Numbered from the stretch's first letter, positions 1-14,600 are shown. The stretch: 64,000 bases of DNA from Scolanthus callimorphus (GCA_033964015.1 CM066913.1:16887854-16951853), one strand, 5' to 3'. The notes: generated by a model from the sequence alone, not told the origin. A program made the numbers and translations.

Positions 1-2002
1 GCAGTGAATCTGATTCACCGTTTCATATTGATTTGCCTTTTATATATTTCATGGCTTCATTCGACCAGCAGCACTGCATTTCATATTGTGATACCTTGAA
101 TTCATTGTCAGGTATTTATTTCCATGTCTTTTTTGACTACCAGAGTGATAGTTTCTAAAAATCAAATTTGACGATGTGGCGGCCATCTTGGATCCGCCAT
201 TTTGAACACAGCAGCGCCATATCCGAATAATACGACAATTTTCGTATAGAACCACGTAGAACATTCTAAACTATCCTGTTCAAGTTAAATAGTGTAAATA
301 TTCGTTCGAATTTGAAATATAGCGACAAAACTATTTTAAGGGGATCGCGAACAGCTGTCAATCATGATGACGTCATTTTCACCCATTAAAATGCAAAATC
401 AGGGATGGCAACAAGAAAATTCGGATTCAGCGTGAAAAATTACTTAGAAAAACTCTTTGCCAGCTTTACTAAAAAATGCCTCATGCGCCTTAAATATTGC
501 AATTTTCTGATATTTCGTCTAGTCTATAGAGGACGGTTCCTAGACGATACCCCGTTCTATCGGCTGGAGGAAGAAATCGGGACCCCGTTTGGCGGCACAT
601 ACCCGTATAGCACTTGTAAGGGAGTACGCCCCTCCCCCCCCCCCCCCCCCCCCCCCCCCCCGGGCTCTCATCGTCGTTCGATCGCTTCTCGTGAGAGTGG
701 ATGAGAGTGGAAGAGAGTTGGAACTCTCATTATGTATCAGTCAATTCCAGCGGGGACCACCCCCCCCCCCCCCCCCCCGGGACACCGTGGGGCATTTGCA
801 CACCACTGCCTTCCCTGGAGTGGGGAATTTTGAAAATTTTGCTTGCCCCGGGGTCGGGAATTGTTTTTCCCCGGGGAGGGGGGGAGGGAATTTGGTTTCT
901 CATCTCAAGCGCGTCGGGTTTTGCGAACTACAACACCAGTTTTAATAACCATCGATCGGCAGTTACAATGTCCCAGTTACAGAAAATAACGCCACATAAA
1001 ATATAATGCAGAGCATGGCCCGTATACACCACGTTTTGGGGAAGACACATTTCGCAGTTAACGTCTTCTATAGAGAAGAAACAGATTTCGCAATTTCGTC
1101 TCAGTGAAAAAACATAAAAATGAATTGACACTATAAAACAGAGTTCCAATTTCGCAAAAAGTCAAGTAACATAACTGCGAAATAGTTGCCCTGCAAATAG
1201 AATAGGTAAATTTCGCATTGAGAGATTCCACCGCGAATGGCCTAGGAATGTCTACCGATATTGTACTAATACCTTAGTTTCACTTATTTATATTTTGTCT
1301 CACTTTCAATGAAATGAAAACTCGTTCAAAGACGAGAAAACTAAAGTACATTTAAAAACGAATTATGAATGCTCGGACAGTATAAATGGAGTTGAAGTTT
1401 TTGTTGTGAAGCTTTGTCACGCAGAGGTCGATGGAATCTTACCGTCTTTATCTCGTCCGGGGGTGGGGCATTTTTCCGCTTTTTGTGTTCCCCGCCGTGG
1501 GGTATTTTGCAATTTTGCTAGCCCGGGGCGGGGAATTTTCACATTTTTAGAAATGACCAAAATCCCGGGGGTTGCCCGGGGGGTGGGGGGGGGGGGGGGG
1601 GGGGGGGCATGGTCACCGCTCTCATCAACTCTCATCACCGTTTGATCATCCTGACTATAAATATTCAAATAGCTAAGAAAGGAGAAATAAGAAAGTCTGA
1701 TCGGATCCTTTCTATAATCCACAGTTGCAACTGAAAATTACGCTGCTAGTACTGACAGAAAGAAAGCTCCAGACTTGACACAAACCCATAGGGCCATGCC
1801 GGCGGCATATTTTGCGGGCTGAAATGGAGCTGCTTGGAGCCAATCAAGAATATTTGAATTTCGCAAATGAAGTGCTCTAAGCAGAAACATGTTTCTGAAA
1901 TAGTTAATGATACATAATAATAGCCTTCTCAGGGCTAATTTTATCCCTCGCCTGCGGCACGGGCTAAAATGGCCTTGAGTCGCTCGGTCAAAACATATCA
2001 TT
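1..2002. other. Intergenic, no gene recognised
   Basis: I find no exon with plausible splice sites or recognisable protein here. The stretch holds three long homopolymers (poly-C at 634-661 and 761-778, poly-G at 1585-1607) and GC-rich low-complexity sequence. Open frames across the homopolymers encode proline or glycine runs and do not look coding. Confidence 0.6.
634..661. repeat. Poly-C tract
   Basis: An almost unbroken run of about 28 C. Similar tracts lie at 761-778 (C), 1585-1607 (G), 20431-20454 (G), 37185-37206 (C), 39891-39911 (G), 53159-53177 (G), 55130-55147 (G) and 58813-58841 (C). Confidence 0.9.
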
Positions 2003-2810
2003 CCCGGCATAACTAATCGAACGTTCGGTAATCGAACTTAATCGAACACCAATCGTTCGATTGATTTTGATTGAGTTCGGCAATCGAACATAATCGAACC
2101 CACCAAAAAAATTTTCAATCGAACATAATCGAACGTTCGATTACCGAACAATGTGCTCAATCAAACCCAATCGAACTTCAAATGAAACACAGGCATTTTT
2201 CTAAATCGGAATCAATCACTAACCAAGATTAGCACCTGAGTTCGGCTCGCCTGGCGCATACTGGGAACTGCACCGCACATGAACTGCAGGTGTTAATGAG
2301 ACGTTTAATCCAATAGTCCCGAATAGTTTTGTTGAAGTTGGTTTTTTCTTATCATATCCCTCATAGGTCTGTAAAAGTAATAAAGACTCAGGCACCAGTC
2401 ATGATTGAACTATGGGTTTGAGTGATTTTACTGGGATTTTCTTATAAAACTGAGTTTTTTCAGGTTTTGTTGTTATTTAGAAGGCTAAGTGTCCCAGCTG
2501 AAAATGAAATTTGAATAAAGCTAACAGTTATGTTAACTGTTCATGGCCGTCTATTTGTTGTGTACTACCCCATTGCGTGTCACTGATGAGTCTTACCCAA
2601 TTTCTAAAGTCATGCAAAATTTCCGAACAAAATCGAACTTAATCAAACCAATCATTTTGATATGTTCGATTGAGTTCGGTAATCATACTCACCAAAAAGT
2701 TTTGTTCGATTATGTTCGATTACCGAACCCAATCAAAACCAATCGAACGATTGGTGTTCGATTAGGTTCGATTGAAATTTGTTCAATTTTGTTCGATTAG
2801 TTATGCCGGG
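2003..2810. mobile_element. TCGAAC-rich inverted-repeat element, copy 1
   Basis: The left end begins CCCGGCATAACTAATCGAAC and the right end is its reverse complement, GTTCGATTAGTTATGCCGGG. A direct repeat ATCATT lies on both sides (1997-2002 and 2811-2816), as expected for a target-site duplication. Both arms are built from many short variants of AATCGAAC and its complement. The middle (about 2160-2600) is unrelated unique sequence without a transposase. This is probably a non-autonomous DNA transposon. A second element with the same ends lies at 10185-11052. Confidence 0.8.
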
Positions 2811-2816
2811 ATCATT

Positions 2817-5811
2817 CAGTCCGCGAACATTCGAGCGAACATCAACTATATTGTTTTCAAAGTGCGACTACTCCAAACACCACCCAAGCAAATTTCTTAC
2901 AAAAGGCAATCACGAACGAGCATCCTGAACAAATAGATGCAACATAAATTTTCCATTTTTAGCAGAAAAAAAGCACGATTTTTTACTTGAAATCCGTAAA
3001 TACATATCAGAGAATAGGCTAAAATTTACTACACTAAATTCACCCAAGATATTACACTGTAAAACTTGAAGATTTGTTTGGGTGAGTGGCCTTGGTTGGT
3101 GTAGTAGCACTGTAAATCATGGTGAATTGTTATAGACAAACAGGAAACTGCGTTAGTAATAAAGCAGGGTAGATTGTGTGGTCAGGATCGCCCATTCAGC
3201 ACATGTACACATGTGTTAGGTTTGGATGCGTGGTTAGTGTATATGTCTCTCTAAAGTATAATCACTTTGGTAATCTTATCCCAGACAGTTTTCACCGCAG
3301 TGCTTTAATTAAGCAATAAAAGTACTTTCCGCGTGCTCTCTGCTTTCTACAAACACGAGGGGGATGTTGGGAGAACTGATTAGAGCACGCAGAAAGTATT
3401 TTTATTGCTTTTAAAAATGACATACACACGCGCGACAGCGTTGCGTGACAATCGTGTTTCTCAGGTCTCTTACAAACACGCTTTTTAACCAATCAGAATG
3501 CGTACATTCACAATACAACATAGGTGTTATTTTCTAATTCTTATTCAGAAAACTCAGATACAGAGACCCTAGCTAACAGGGAAACCCCTCGAACGCCTGT
3601 GAACTGATCTTTGTTCTATATGCTTGAATGCACTCGTGTCGTTTTGTAGATTTATATGTGTAAAAAGATAGCTGAAAATAGGACAAGTTTAGTTGATGAA
3701 CTGCTTCATATTTTTCCCAAGGGCGTTTTCTAGATTGTAGTTAAAAGTTTAATCAATTGGTGTGCGAACTTTATTATAACAATACTGTAATGAATGCTGA
3801 CGCGACGGTAAAATATCACGGCAGCAAAATATTAATTGTAAAATAAAGTGACAAGAAGAAGGGAGATGAATACCTCGTTCATGATGAAGTCATGTATTTC
3901 CTATTCCGCAAAAAGATAGCAAGACACGTGTAGATTACAAATATTTTATAGCGATCTCAATGATTCTCTGTCACGCATCTACAACATGGCGTGACACCGG
4001 AAGTGAACGCAAAACACATGCTTCTTATTGTGAAATCATGTTCGAAAATACACTTGATCGGCTATTTGGCTCAGGATTTAATCGATGTATCACAAAAACT
4101 AAACATTTCTTTCGATCAACATAAATCTTAAATAAATGAGAATAAATTGTTCCATAGTATAACAAATGAAAATTATTTCTCTATGTGATTTTCGGTCACA
4201 CAAGAAAGAAAGAAATTACCATAGTCGCCCTCGGGCTTGACACGCAAACTAACAAAAAATTTCGGCTTGTGATTCACATCGTTTGACGGTCATAATCAGA
4301 TTTAGTAGAGACGCGAATTAAAAATCATTGGGGGAATTTATAAATAGACATTCTGTTGAGGAACTCGTATTAATCTAGGCCCTCAAAAAGTCAGAAACCT
4401 GATTCAGCGAAATATCTCTAAGACTTGTTGTAAGGTCATTCAGCAAAGACAGAAATCTTTTGTTTCCGAGCCTTCGTTTACACATCTTTTTCAGTAAGAC
4501 TTGGGTAAACTATCGCGATTAGGGCACTTTAAGTTGACGGAGAAATCCTCGGCTCAAATCCCTGTAGATTATTGCAACATTTACAGTCTTAAGGCCGGGT
4601 CAAGCCTAGTCCTACCTGTACTATCGCAAGAACTCCATGACACACTTCCAATAGAATGCTGTGGTCGAAGCCATTTTTGCTGGCGAAGAAACAAAACTCA
4701 ATCACTTTCTCTAGAATTTTAATAGCCCGATTTACTGTTAATGCTGCGAGCCCAAGTGAGGGATAATTTTTACAAAGCAAAGACAAGATATACTGCGAGT
4801 AGACTGCGCTTATACAACCAATCGAATGAGTATACATGATATTTTACCGGTTCCGAGCTACACACAACATATATACAGAGTTCACCGTAGGCTTCCGGTA
4901 GAAACGTGAGTGACAGTACGGTCATGAAATCCCGATCACTGCCTTACTTCTTCTACCACTCTAGACATACTACTCTATAGTTTCAACTCATATATACTGA
5001 TTAATTTCTGCGCGCGTAAATCGAGACATATACAACAATGACAAAAAAGTTTACGCCGGTTTGAGGATTCCATATAGTAAGGACAGAGGTGAACAAGTTT
5101 TAAATCTCCTTCCCACATGGTGATATATAAAGTATAACAAGTCGCCGGGCCTTTAAAAATAAGTTTCCTACAACTCATCCGAGTCCCAGGGTGATCTACA
5201 AGGGACGTCTGTGGACAATCAGAGATGTTTTTATTTGTCAAGTGAAGTTCGCTTTGGAGTCGAACAAGAGACGCGTGTCACGGCGATCGTGCGATCTGAC
5301 GCGACTCATTCAAACAAAAAACATTTCCATTAACTTACTCGTTTTCTCCCCTCTCGATCTCCGTGAACTTCAGGCTTGGCATTCTGTGCCGACATTGACT
5401 GAATGGCCACGGAGTTCTTTCGATTCCACATCGTCATGATTGTGGACCGAGCGCGTTCAGTAAGCGCTACCGGTACAATCTATTATACATGAATCCTCTA
5501 TAAGCCTTCTATTTAGTATTCGCGACGGCGGACAAGAGCCTCGCTTCGTATGGCCTTGGGACCCAGTTCTTGGACCGCTACGTCACCGTTACCTAGCAAC
5601 TTACCGAGTTGGCTCACCACATGCACACGCCAAAATGCACGTACCAAGTGTCACTGAGCGGCACAGTTGCAAGCTGTCTATATTTAGGATTGTGTGTATA
5701 AATATTAGAAAGTAATTTACATAAATACCAAAACAAAAGAAGAAAACCAATTAAAAAAGCATCGAAGCCATTTCATTTTACTAGCTCGCTTCGCGTTCGA
5801 CATCAACAAGG

Positions 5812-5817
<6 letters not shown>
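2817..5817. other. Intergenic, nothing recognised
   Basis: AT-rich sequence without recognisable exons, RNA genes or strong repeats. Confidence 0.5.

Positions 5818-5846
<29 letters not shown>
5818..5846. repeat. (TC)n microsatellite
   Basis: Uninterrupted TC dinucleotide repeat of about 14 units. Confidence 0.95.
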
Positions 5847-6329
5847 GAGCCGCCAATGGAATCAACAAAATTTATACCGGAACGGTTTAAACTATTTTAT
5901 TTAAAAGCTCATTCAAGAACAGTGGTTCTTAAATGTAATACTGTAATCCCTGGGGTTTGTCCTCCGGTTTTGAGGAATTACTTTGTTTGAGCGGCGCGAC
6001 AGATGTCTATATCTCCAATAAACCTACTGCGTCGAAGCAACGAATTTTCCACAGAAGTGAACAATTATACCCTTTCCTGTTAGATGAAAGTTGTCAGGAG
6101 TAATACTGTTTGCAATTGATAATCTACATACTAAAGCCGCAAAAACAGAACTCAAAATATTTTGCTTCGGCAAGTGAACACAATTTTTCTCCAAAAAGGC
6201 GGGGTTTAACCAGTGCAAGAACCATTCCCAGAGGACAGCTTTGCCAGTTCTTATTCATCAGGATTCGTTCTACTAAACAAAAGAAGCTTTGTGACGCAAC
6301 TCGTGAACAAGATTCTTATACAGGGGTTT

Positions 6330-6459
6330 GAAAGCTGGTTTCCATATAGTCTTATCTGTCGCATCAGTCGACCATGAAACAATAAAAAAAATCCAATTTC
6401 CATTGTTTCACGGTCGACTGATACGACAGATAAGACGGCTATATGGAAACCAGGCTTAA
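6330..6459. mobile_element. Short foldback element (MITE-like)
   Basis: Two arms of about 55 nt are near-perfect reverse complements (left GGTTTCCATATAGTCTTATC, right beginning near GTTTCACGGTCGACTGATAC), separated by a short A-rich loop. It has no coding capacity. I could not identify a clear target duplication. Confidence 0.75.
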
Positions 6460-9400
6460 GAGTAATCTACTTACGGAGTATCTATTCCAAGTTCTAAGGG
6501 TCTAGCCGAAAAGCGCAGCTCAGAAAACAAAAGCTAGAAAACAATACCGTCTGCACGGTTTCATAACAAAGAAGATTTACTGCGCACAGATTCTTAAATC
6601 CCTTTCAAAAGGATCGCGCTCGAAATACGAGCCAGGGTAGGAGTACATACAAGCTCTGCTATTGAGTGGAACTACCAATTTACCAATTCATTTTGTATCG
6701 TTCTTTAGAGAGAAAACTGAGAAAATAGAGGAGAAACGTGTATTTGTTTGTCTGAGTTTGTAATTAGTGTGACGTCATCTGTGCGCAGCGCTATTCACAC
6801 ATTCAATGGTTACATTGTATTAGCAAGTTTCTATTCCAGGAAGACCAGGTAAAATGATAACTTAGCCGGCTCTTTACCTTATGATGGCTTGCCTTGGTAG
6901 CATACCAGAACGTACATACAGAGCACACTTGAAATATCTGTATTTCAGTCCGCATTTTGTCTCATTTTAGAACGCGATTTGCCAGGCACTTATTAAACTT
7001 AACTACAGTTAATGACAAGTTGTTTCGCTTTTCTTCTATTGTACACGCCTACAGGTCTGTTTACTTTTTTCTGGCGCGTCAACCGTTTCGGTTGACGTCA
7101 ACCGTTTCGCTAATGATCAGCTGCAGTTGTTTTCCAAGGCTCTTCCAGGCTTCGGATTGATAAAATTGGTTACATAACACTGTTAAAACGTGAAAAGCGG
7201 TTATATAATATCAGGACTCGGGCACACGAGATACAGTAGATTCGCGATAATTCGAACCGGCGTTCTTTTTTTTTCGTACGTATAGACAGCGGCTACTGCT
7301 CGTTGCATCAACAACAAAGAAAAATTACGCCGCCTCCGTCGTCCGTTTATCGATACCTGTCCGACCTAGCAGGTTAGACCATGGGTCTCCCTCTACAGTC
7401 CGTATTAATGAGGGCGGAAATACAGTAAATGTATGTACCAATTTCAAGGGAAAATATCGGTGATTCGTGTTAAAGGAGGTTTCGGGTTATTCTCAGTATT
7501 CTGTTATCAGGGTGCAACCGAAAAATGGTGCTCCGGGAAACTAAAAAAAAACAGGCTGGGTTGGCCCAGGAATGCTTACGTTTTCCAGACATAGAAGGCC
7601 CTCAAAACTGCTTGTATTTATTGTATCCGGTTTCCGATAGTGTCCTCTGGTTTCGCCCTAGATTCTCGTGTTGGATTCTACTCTGTTTGCCCCAAAAGAC
7701 AAGGCATCCTCTATAGTACCAGCGCGAGGGCCTCGCTGTGCCTGGACACAGCATTTATTGATTTTCCACCTGCTTGTAGTACAACGTGTCTTCACGAATG
7801 AAAACGCATTGAACGCCCGGAGACGGAATTCTTTAACGAGCAGAGGGGTGACACACTTGCGCGCCATTTCGCCTCGCGGTAGTCACTAGGCTGGCCCCAT
7901 ACAGGGATGTAGGAACATGATTTTAGCTGAGCGAGGGGGTTAAAAATGATAAAGATGTACCCACAAAAAATCGTAACTGCTTTAGTACTTGCATAACAGG
8001 GCTAAAACCGAGACGCTTCCACAGGTTGTTGATCTACGCTATGCAACAAATTCGCCGTTCGCGTTGTCTGAGAAAGGCAATTCGTAAGGAATTTACCACA
8101 AAGCTGGGGGACACAGCCTCCTTCCTCCCTCCCCCGGGCCATACGCGGAAACCAAGCCGACTGATTACTGATTCGAGTCAGTCAGACATAAGAAATGGTG
8201 CCGATATCAAAATTGATCAGTGAGTTTTAGACAATGACAGCTCGAGTGTACAGGATCATTCGACATCTGTTGTTATTCACTATTGGAAAACACTTGCAAA
8301 AATGAATTCCAACTTTGTAGAGCTCGACACGGGGTACCTTGTCAGATAAGCCTGCGGCCCGATAGCCAGCGCTTCAAGCTTTCTTCCCCTACCTCAAGCT
8401 CGCTATAAACAATATGAAAATTAAACTTTGTTGGGGACTCTAGTGCCAACAGCACTCAATAATTGAATTGTTGAAAGCTTACAGTATAACAATAGCACAA
8501 TCAATAGTATCAATTTCTGAAGTTCTTGAGACTTCTAGAAGTAGAAAATTGTAGACATGATTGCAATATTTAAGGAAATGCAATGGAGATGTAATATAAA
8601 TGAAAAGAAACGCACATCAGATAGCAAGGGATCCATTGGGGTATATCTGCCCATGGAGTTATTATGATCAGACTTTATCTCTGTATCTCATGGCGTCTGG
8701 ATCCGCAAGCTCGAAAATTCAAATTGAAAAATAGGAAGGTAGAAAGAAAGGAACTCAAAATTTGGTAAACACACAAAAATATGAATTTCACAATACATAG
8801 ATGAAAGAGACAGACAGCACTTGAGCAAGAGGAGCAATATCTTAAGCGCCCTCCCACTGATACGAGTGTGTAATATTGTATGTAACGCTCTGGGACGCAC
8901 TAAGCCCACTGACTGAGAGCAGCATGTCATCGACCACGCTGATTGGTCAATCGCAGCTCACGCGGAGGCAAGCACGCACGAAGTCGACAAACTGCGCAAG
9001 CGCATCTGAAATAATCTCGTTGCGTCATCAAATAGAATTTTAGCCCCAATTTCGATTAAACGAGGTATGATCGAGAGCGAAGGGAAGCTGAAAGCCAGGC
9101 CACAAGAATTTACGTAAAAATTTAGACAATAACTTTTTGTTTACATATTGAGTATCATTCTACAAGAAATGTAACGAGTGCAAAAATGCAATTTATTTCA
9201 TCTGTAATTGTTTACAGCATATATTTTTCAGTTCCTTACTTTTTCTTTACTAGCTAACCAAGAAGCAAATATGCTATTTTAATCCAAGAGCTTTGTTCAT
9301 CTCCACTCCTCGCGTTCTCTCGATATATTTTTGCCTTTCCTAAAAAAAAAATGTTACACGCTAATCTCCATCATCAAATTAAAACTACCTGTTTTGTAGT

Positions 9401-10184
9401 TTTAAAAATGCATGTCATGGCACCTGAATTTCTAATTAAGCAATTGACTTTTAATATTGTAGACAGTGTGTCTTGATGGGAGGCCGGTAGGTGCAACAGA
9501 ATGAAACCAGAACAAATCGGTTATTAAATCATTTTGTTGTTACCCGGGTTCCCTAATTGTTGCTAAATGGGTTCTTTGCAATGACCGCTTGTTGGCTTCT
9601 TTGGCGTGTGGTGAGCGTGCGCCTAAACGAGTGAAGCTTGGAGACTCTGGTGCCCAGTTAGCATTCACACATACCAAACTAAACAATTACAAGCCAATGG
9701 AAAAAAGGCCAAATGTTAAACGATATAAAACGCCATCGTTTGAGAGTATATTTGTAATACTCACTAAACAGGAAGACCTGCGTGGTACTACGGAAAAAAT
9801 ATAAAATTTGCGAGTATTTTTAAATCCTGTAGAAATGCGCGATGTGTTGGTGAAAAACTGTTCTTATTGCAGGGTTGCGATATTGTTCATCGCTAGGGAA
9901 ATGTTCCCTGTAACACGGTATTTTCTTTATTCTCTGTACAATATGCTGGACTTTCAAACTTTTGTGCGGTAACGAGGGACGGAGAGTCCCCCTCACTAAA
10001 GGACCAAAATGCTGCACAACCGAAGCCTTTCTTAATTTTAATCGCTTCTGTTACCAGGGCGTGTGTAACAGCTTACTAATCAGATTGCATTGTTTTGCAT
10101 TCTTCAAAATTACCTGTTTCAACAAAAAAGTACTGTGCAAAAGCTCGTTAATAAACAATGAATTTCAGTACCTGTGTTTCTAGG
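6460..10184. other. Intergenic, nothing recognised
   Basis: No exon or RNA gene could be supported. A small palindrome, GTCAACCGTTTCGGTTGAC, lies near 7078-7096. Confidence 0.5.
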
Positions 10185-11052
10185 CCCGGCGTAATCAATC
10201 GAACGTTCGGTAATCGAACTCAATCGAATACCAATCGTTCGATTGATTTTCGACTTGTTCGGCAATCGAACACAATCGAACTCACAGCAAAATCTTCACA
10301 ATCGAACAAAATCGAACGTTCGGAAATCGAACTTTAAACATACTTAGATTTTTCTCCCTAAAGGTACCAAATTGGGTAGTGGTTTTATCTGATTTTGACT
10401 CCAAAAAGGTACCTACAAGTCCGAATATAGTGCAGAATTTTTAAAAGACCTGAGCTACTAGACGTTTGAAGCTACAATAGCCTGTAAAAGATTATGTGCT
10501 GAGACAGTACACCAAATGTTTCACTCCAAAATATGCTACCCTAACTAGCAGAGACTTTTCCTCGGTAACTCGCTCTTTCGTTTTGTTGCTAGCGCTCGCG
10601 GTATTGCTGTCGTGCGTTTTCATTTGTTATCTCGCCCCCGGCCAAAACAACTACGCGAATGTGTGACACGTGACTAACTTTGTAAAATTTTAAAAGACTG
10701 GACAGAAGAAAGCACTCATGCTCGCAGGTTACAATGTGGTAAAACATGTTTCTTTTTACCCCCAAAATGTACCAGAGGGTCCTAAAAATTACATGAACCA
10801 AAAACATCCCCTCCCCAAAGGTTTGGAGTCCCCGTCTTTCTCCGGGAAATCCTGTCACACATTATTCATAATTACCGAACAAAATCGAACAATCCAATCT
10901 GTTCGATTGGTTGGTGTTCGATTTTGTTCGAAAATCGAACTCACAGCAAAGCTCGCGTTCGATTTTGTTCGAGTGCCGAACAAATCGAACGATTGGTGTT
11001 CGATTGCGTTCGATTGATTTTTGTTCGGATTTGTTCGATTGATTACGCCGGG
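10185..11052. mobile_element. TCGAAC-rich inverted-repeat element, copy 2
   Basis: The ends read CCCGGCGTAATCAATCGAAC and, at the right, the matching complement ending in ACGCCGGG. They are flanked by a 7-bp direct repeat TTCTAGG (10178-10184 and 11053-11059). The arms share the AATCGAAC variants of copy 1. The interior (about 10330-10870) differs from copy 1 and includes CCCTAAAGGTACC-type repeats plus a GC-richer patch. No transposase is visible. Confidence 0.85.
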
Positions 11053-11671
11053 TTCTAGGTCAAGGTCACACAGAGAAAAGCATTACAAAGGAAGGAGTTC
11101 TGAAGACCTCTTGACCCAAATAGCTTTTGAAAACGACTCCAAAAATAAATAAAAGTTGCAAGGGAATGCCATTGCATTTCATAAAAAAAACAATTCCCTC
11201 TATGCATCTTGTCCTAGATGTATATACATGGAAAGAAGTCAATTTTCAAAGTTGGAACACCTGTTACCCTGTTTGAGCCAATGACATGTCTCATTTCTAT
11301 ATTAATTTTTGCCGCAACATTTTTGGGGAGAAATCTCTTTTGAACTCAAAATGTAGCATAGCTGATGGCCAAGCTTAGATGTTTGAGTATTCCTTTTGAG
11401 TGTTTTGTGGCTTATATGTAATCAATTATTAGTGAAAAGTGGTCCTAGTAAAACCTTCTTGGTTAGAGTAAACGTTTATGTTTCTGTAAACACTGTTTCT
11501 GAGGCAGTGTTGTAGGGAGAGATCTAAAATTAAAACAAACTGTAATGCTCTAATGCATGCAAGTTATTTACACAAAAACTGTCAAAATAAATGAATAAAT
11601 AATTATTGCTCAACAAAACACCAGTTGAAAACATATACATAACTAATTATATTACAAGTGAATTTGCTTAC
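11053..11671. other. Downstream of the L20-like gene, nothing recognised
   Basis: AT-rich sequence beyond the last exon found for the minus-strand gene. I saw no minus-strand AATAAA signal here, so the true 3' end of that gene is not located. Confidence 0.4.
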
Positions 11672-14600
11672 CAACTCCTGGTTGGCCCGGTAATCTCTCC
11701 TTTTGTAATCAGTCCATTGTAAGAGCAATTTCTTTCAACTTCTACAGCAAGCTTTTGGTCTTCCGTTAGGGGGGTAGCAAGCCTAAGAGGAATGACATGA
11801 CATACATTTGCAGTCATCTTGCCTTATCTTCTATGACACTTGAAACAACTGGTGAAAAAGAAATTCTTCCCTTGGGGGAGGGGTTGCTCATTGGGAACGT
11901 TCGATTTTGCCCCTAAAAGGTAGCAAAAAGGGTGTAGCTTAGTTGATTTTGATCCCTAAAAGGTACCAACAAGTGTGAAATTGATAAAATCATTGTTGCT
12001 TGGTTTGCTAGAATAGACCCCTAAATGGTACCTATATCTTAAAAAAATTCAAGTTTTCAAATTTTACCCCTACAGTACGACTAGCACACCTGCCCCCAAA
12101 ATAGTCCCCCTGGGGGATAGAGTCATGTGAGATTCTAAAGAGCCCTGTCAATCACTCCTTTGTTATTGTTTTTATTCAATATTAGAAGACGAATTACGCG
12201 TAGAAATCTCAAAATAAGCATCCACAAGCAAAGTTCTATACTTGATCTATACTGCCTTAATCAGCTGATTGAAATGAATGCTTTCTCAGACTCAGTATGT
12301 CGCTAGGCTGACAATTTGTTTGTGGTATGTCATATTTTCAGAATTTTCGTATGGAAATGCTTCACTATTCCAAGCTCCCCAAAATGCCCCCTTAAAGGAA
12401 ATCTGTATACAGTAAAAACAATGCAAATAAAATAATTTTTATAGACTTCCAAAGCAAGGAAACAATTGAAAAGTTCTGGGAATTGTTACAAATTTCAATT
12501 GATCTCATTGACGGAAAACTGGAAGAGTACTGGAAAACAGTGCAAAGAGCTGTGATTGTATAAGATTAAGGTATTCTATTGACCCACTGCCCCTCTAGAA
12601 TTTCAAATTCCCTCTTTTCTTTTCTATTCAGAGAGAAGTCTTTAACAACCTACATGTAAGGACTCCCAAACCCCCTTGGAATTTCTGGTAAAAAAATACA
12701 GTGATTGTTAATTTTTTACAGTCATTGTATGGGAAATAGGTTAATTGAATTTCCCATTCCCTACGTGGTGAGAATAGATTCTTTTCTTGAATTACACATT
12801 GTGCTAAATGCAGTCTTTTTGTCTTTCTGTTCACTTAAGTTATTTTAATTGGTTCTTATAACTTACGCTATTGCTAGTGGTTTGACTTTGTACAACCGAC
12901 TCAGGGAGTTTATGGTCCATAACAATGGATCATCATTTCTTAGCTCTTGGGCCTCTTTTATCTGAATAATATAAATTTTGAGAGAAACATTTTACTGAGA
13001 TAAGATGGCTTTTATTATAAAATCATCACGTCCAAGGACGAATTGCGACCTTATTTACAAATTATCATATTCAAAAAATTATGGAAATTTAAATTTATAA
13101 TTTATGGACTGGGCCTCACAATGTGTATATATACAATTTTTACATGCATTTAATAACTATAAGAAAAAAATATCATTCTGAAAATCATATAAAATCATAA
13201 ATCATGTGTAATATCATAAGTCATGTGCCCGTAGGCACATTGCTGGGAAATAACGTTTTTTAAATCTTTCAGTCCTTTATTTGTACAGAGTTGGTTGAGC
13301 AATATGCACAAAATAATATCTATTAAAGAAAAAATGCAATTGTACCTCTTGTTCAGTCAGATTGTCTCTGTAGTCTTTTATTTCCTCTTCAGATAAATAC
13401 CACCAAGGTCTTACAGCAGCATCCTGTTATGTGATAATAGCAGAAAATAATAGATAGTACTGGTAAGAGTATCAACATTACTATGAACAGAGATGCCAAC
13501 TCTCCCGCTCTGGGTCCAGGGTGGTGAAGGGGTTCTCCATGATCCGTGATTCACCCCAAATTTGCTCCGTGACTCGTGAAAACAGGAAAATTATTGCCAT
13601 GATCCGTGAAATCTCATGCCCTCGTGACCCGTGACCCGCAATGTCAGGAAGCGCAATTGTTAAACATCATGTTCTCATTTACTCCTGGACTTTCCTCATT
13701 CTTGTAACTTATATGTCCAAAATTTGCAGCACGCTTCGCGCGCATAAAGAGGATACTTTGGTGTAGCATTTAGAAACTAAAACATCCTACTGTGCTTTTT
13801 TTAGTTTTGGAAAATTTCTATTATGTTTTTTCCGTGACTCCATTTCTTCAGCGTGATTTTTATGTCTCAGAAATAAGAATTTCATTAACCGCGTAGATTG
13901 ATGTTCAAAATCGCAGCACACTTCGCGCGCATCCAGAAACATACAAGCAAGGCTCGGTACTGATCCGAACCATCTTCATAGCAGCAAAAATTCTGATCTG
14001 GATGCTATGAGCAAACCAATTTCGCGAAATGATAAAATAACAGGAGACCTTGAAATCGTACTTTATTGAATTGTGATCAATTGTCGTTTTGATGGCGATA
14101 TAATTTAAGTGAAATCTCACACCATCAAAAGAAATATCAGGAAAAAAGATCGAGCACAGTACTTATATCACTATTATTTACTTAAAACACAACTTGCATA
14201 ATCGTTTTTAAAATTTTACTTCCGTGATTCGTGAAAAGCGTTTTCAGTAGCTCTGTGATCCGTGAAATAACGAAAAATCGGTCCGTGATTCGTGATCGTA
14301 CCCCCCTTGGGTGGGTCCAAATCCCTATTCCTGCTTTAATAGATATAATGTAAAGTGATTTCACAGTGCAAAAGATAGTTTGTAGGTCCAAAACACCCAT
14401 CTCTCACATTTTGAAGGGGGCAAGCTAATATTGAATGAGGTTGCATCTCACAATAAAGTGAAGAGAGGGGATCTTTCCTCTCTTCACTTTATTGTGAGAT
14501 GCAAAAATAGGCTATAGTTTCACTGGCTATAGTTTCACTATAGACGTTTCAATTTTAAGGGTGCAGTGTTTTTGTTTTCCTAGTTACTTCATAAAAACTA

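Noticed and set aside
405..945. Proline-rich overlapping open frames
   Set aside because: They run through two poly-C tracts and show no protein-like sequence outside them.
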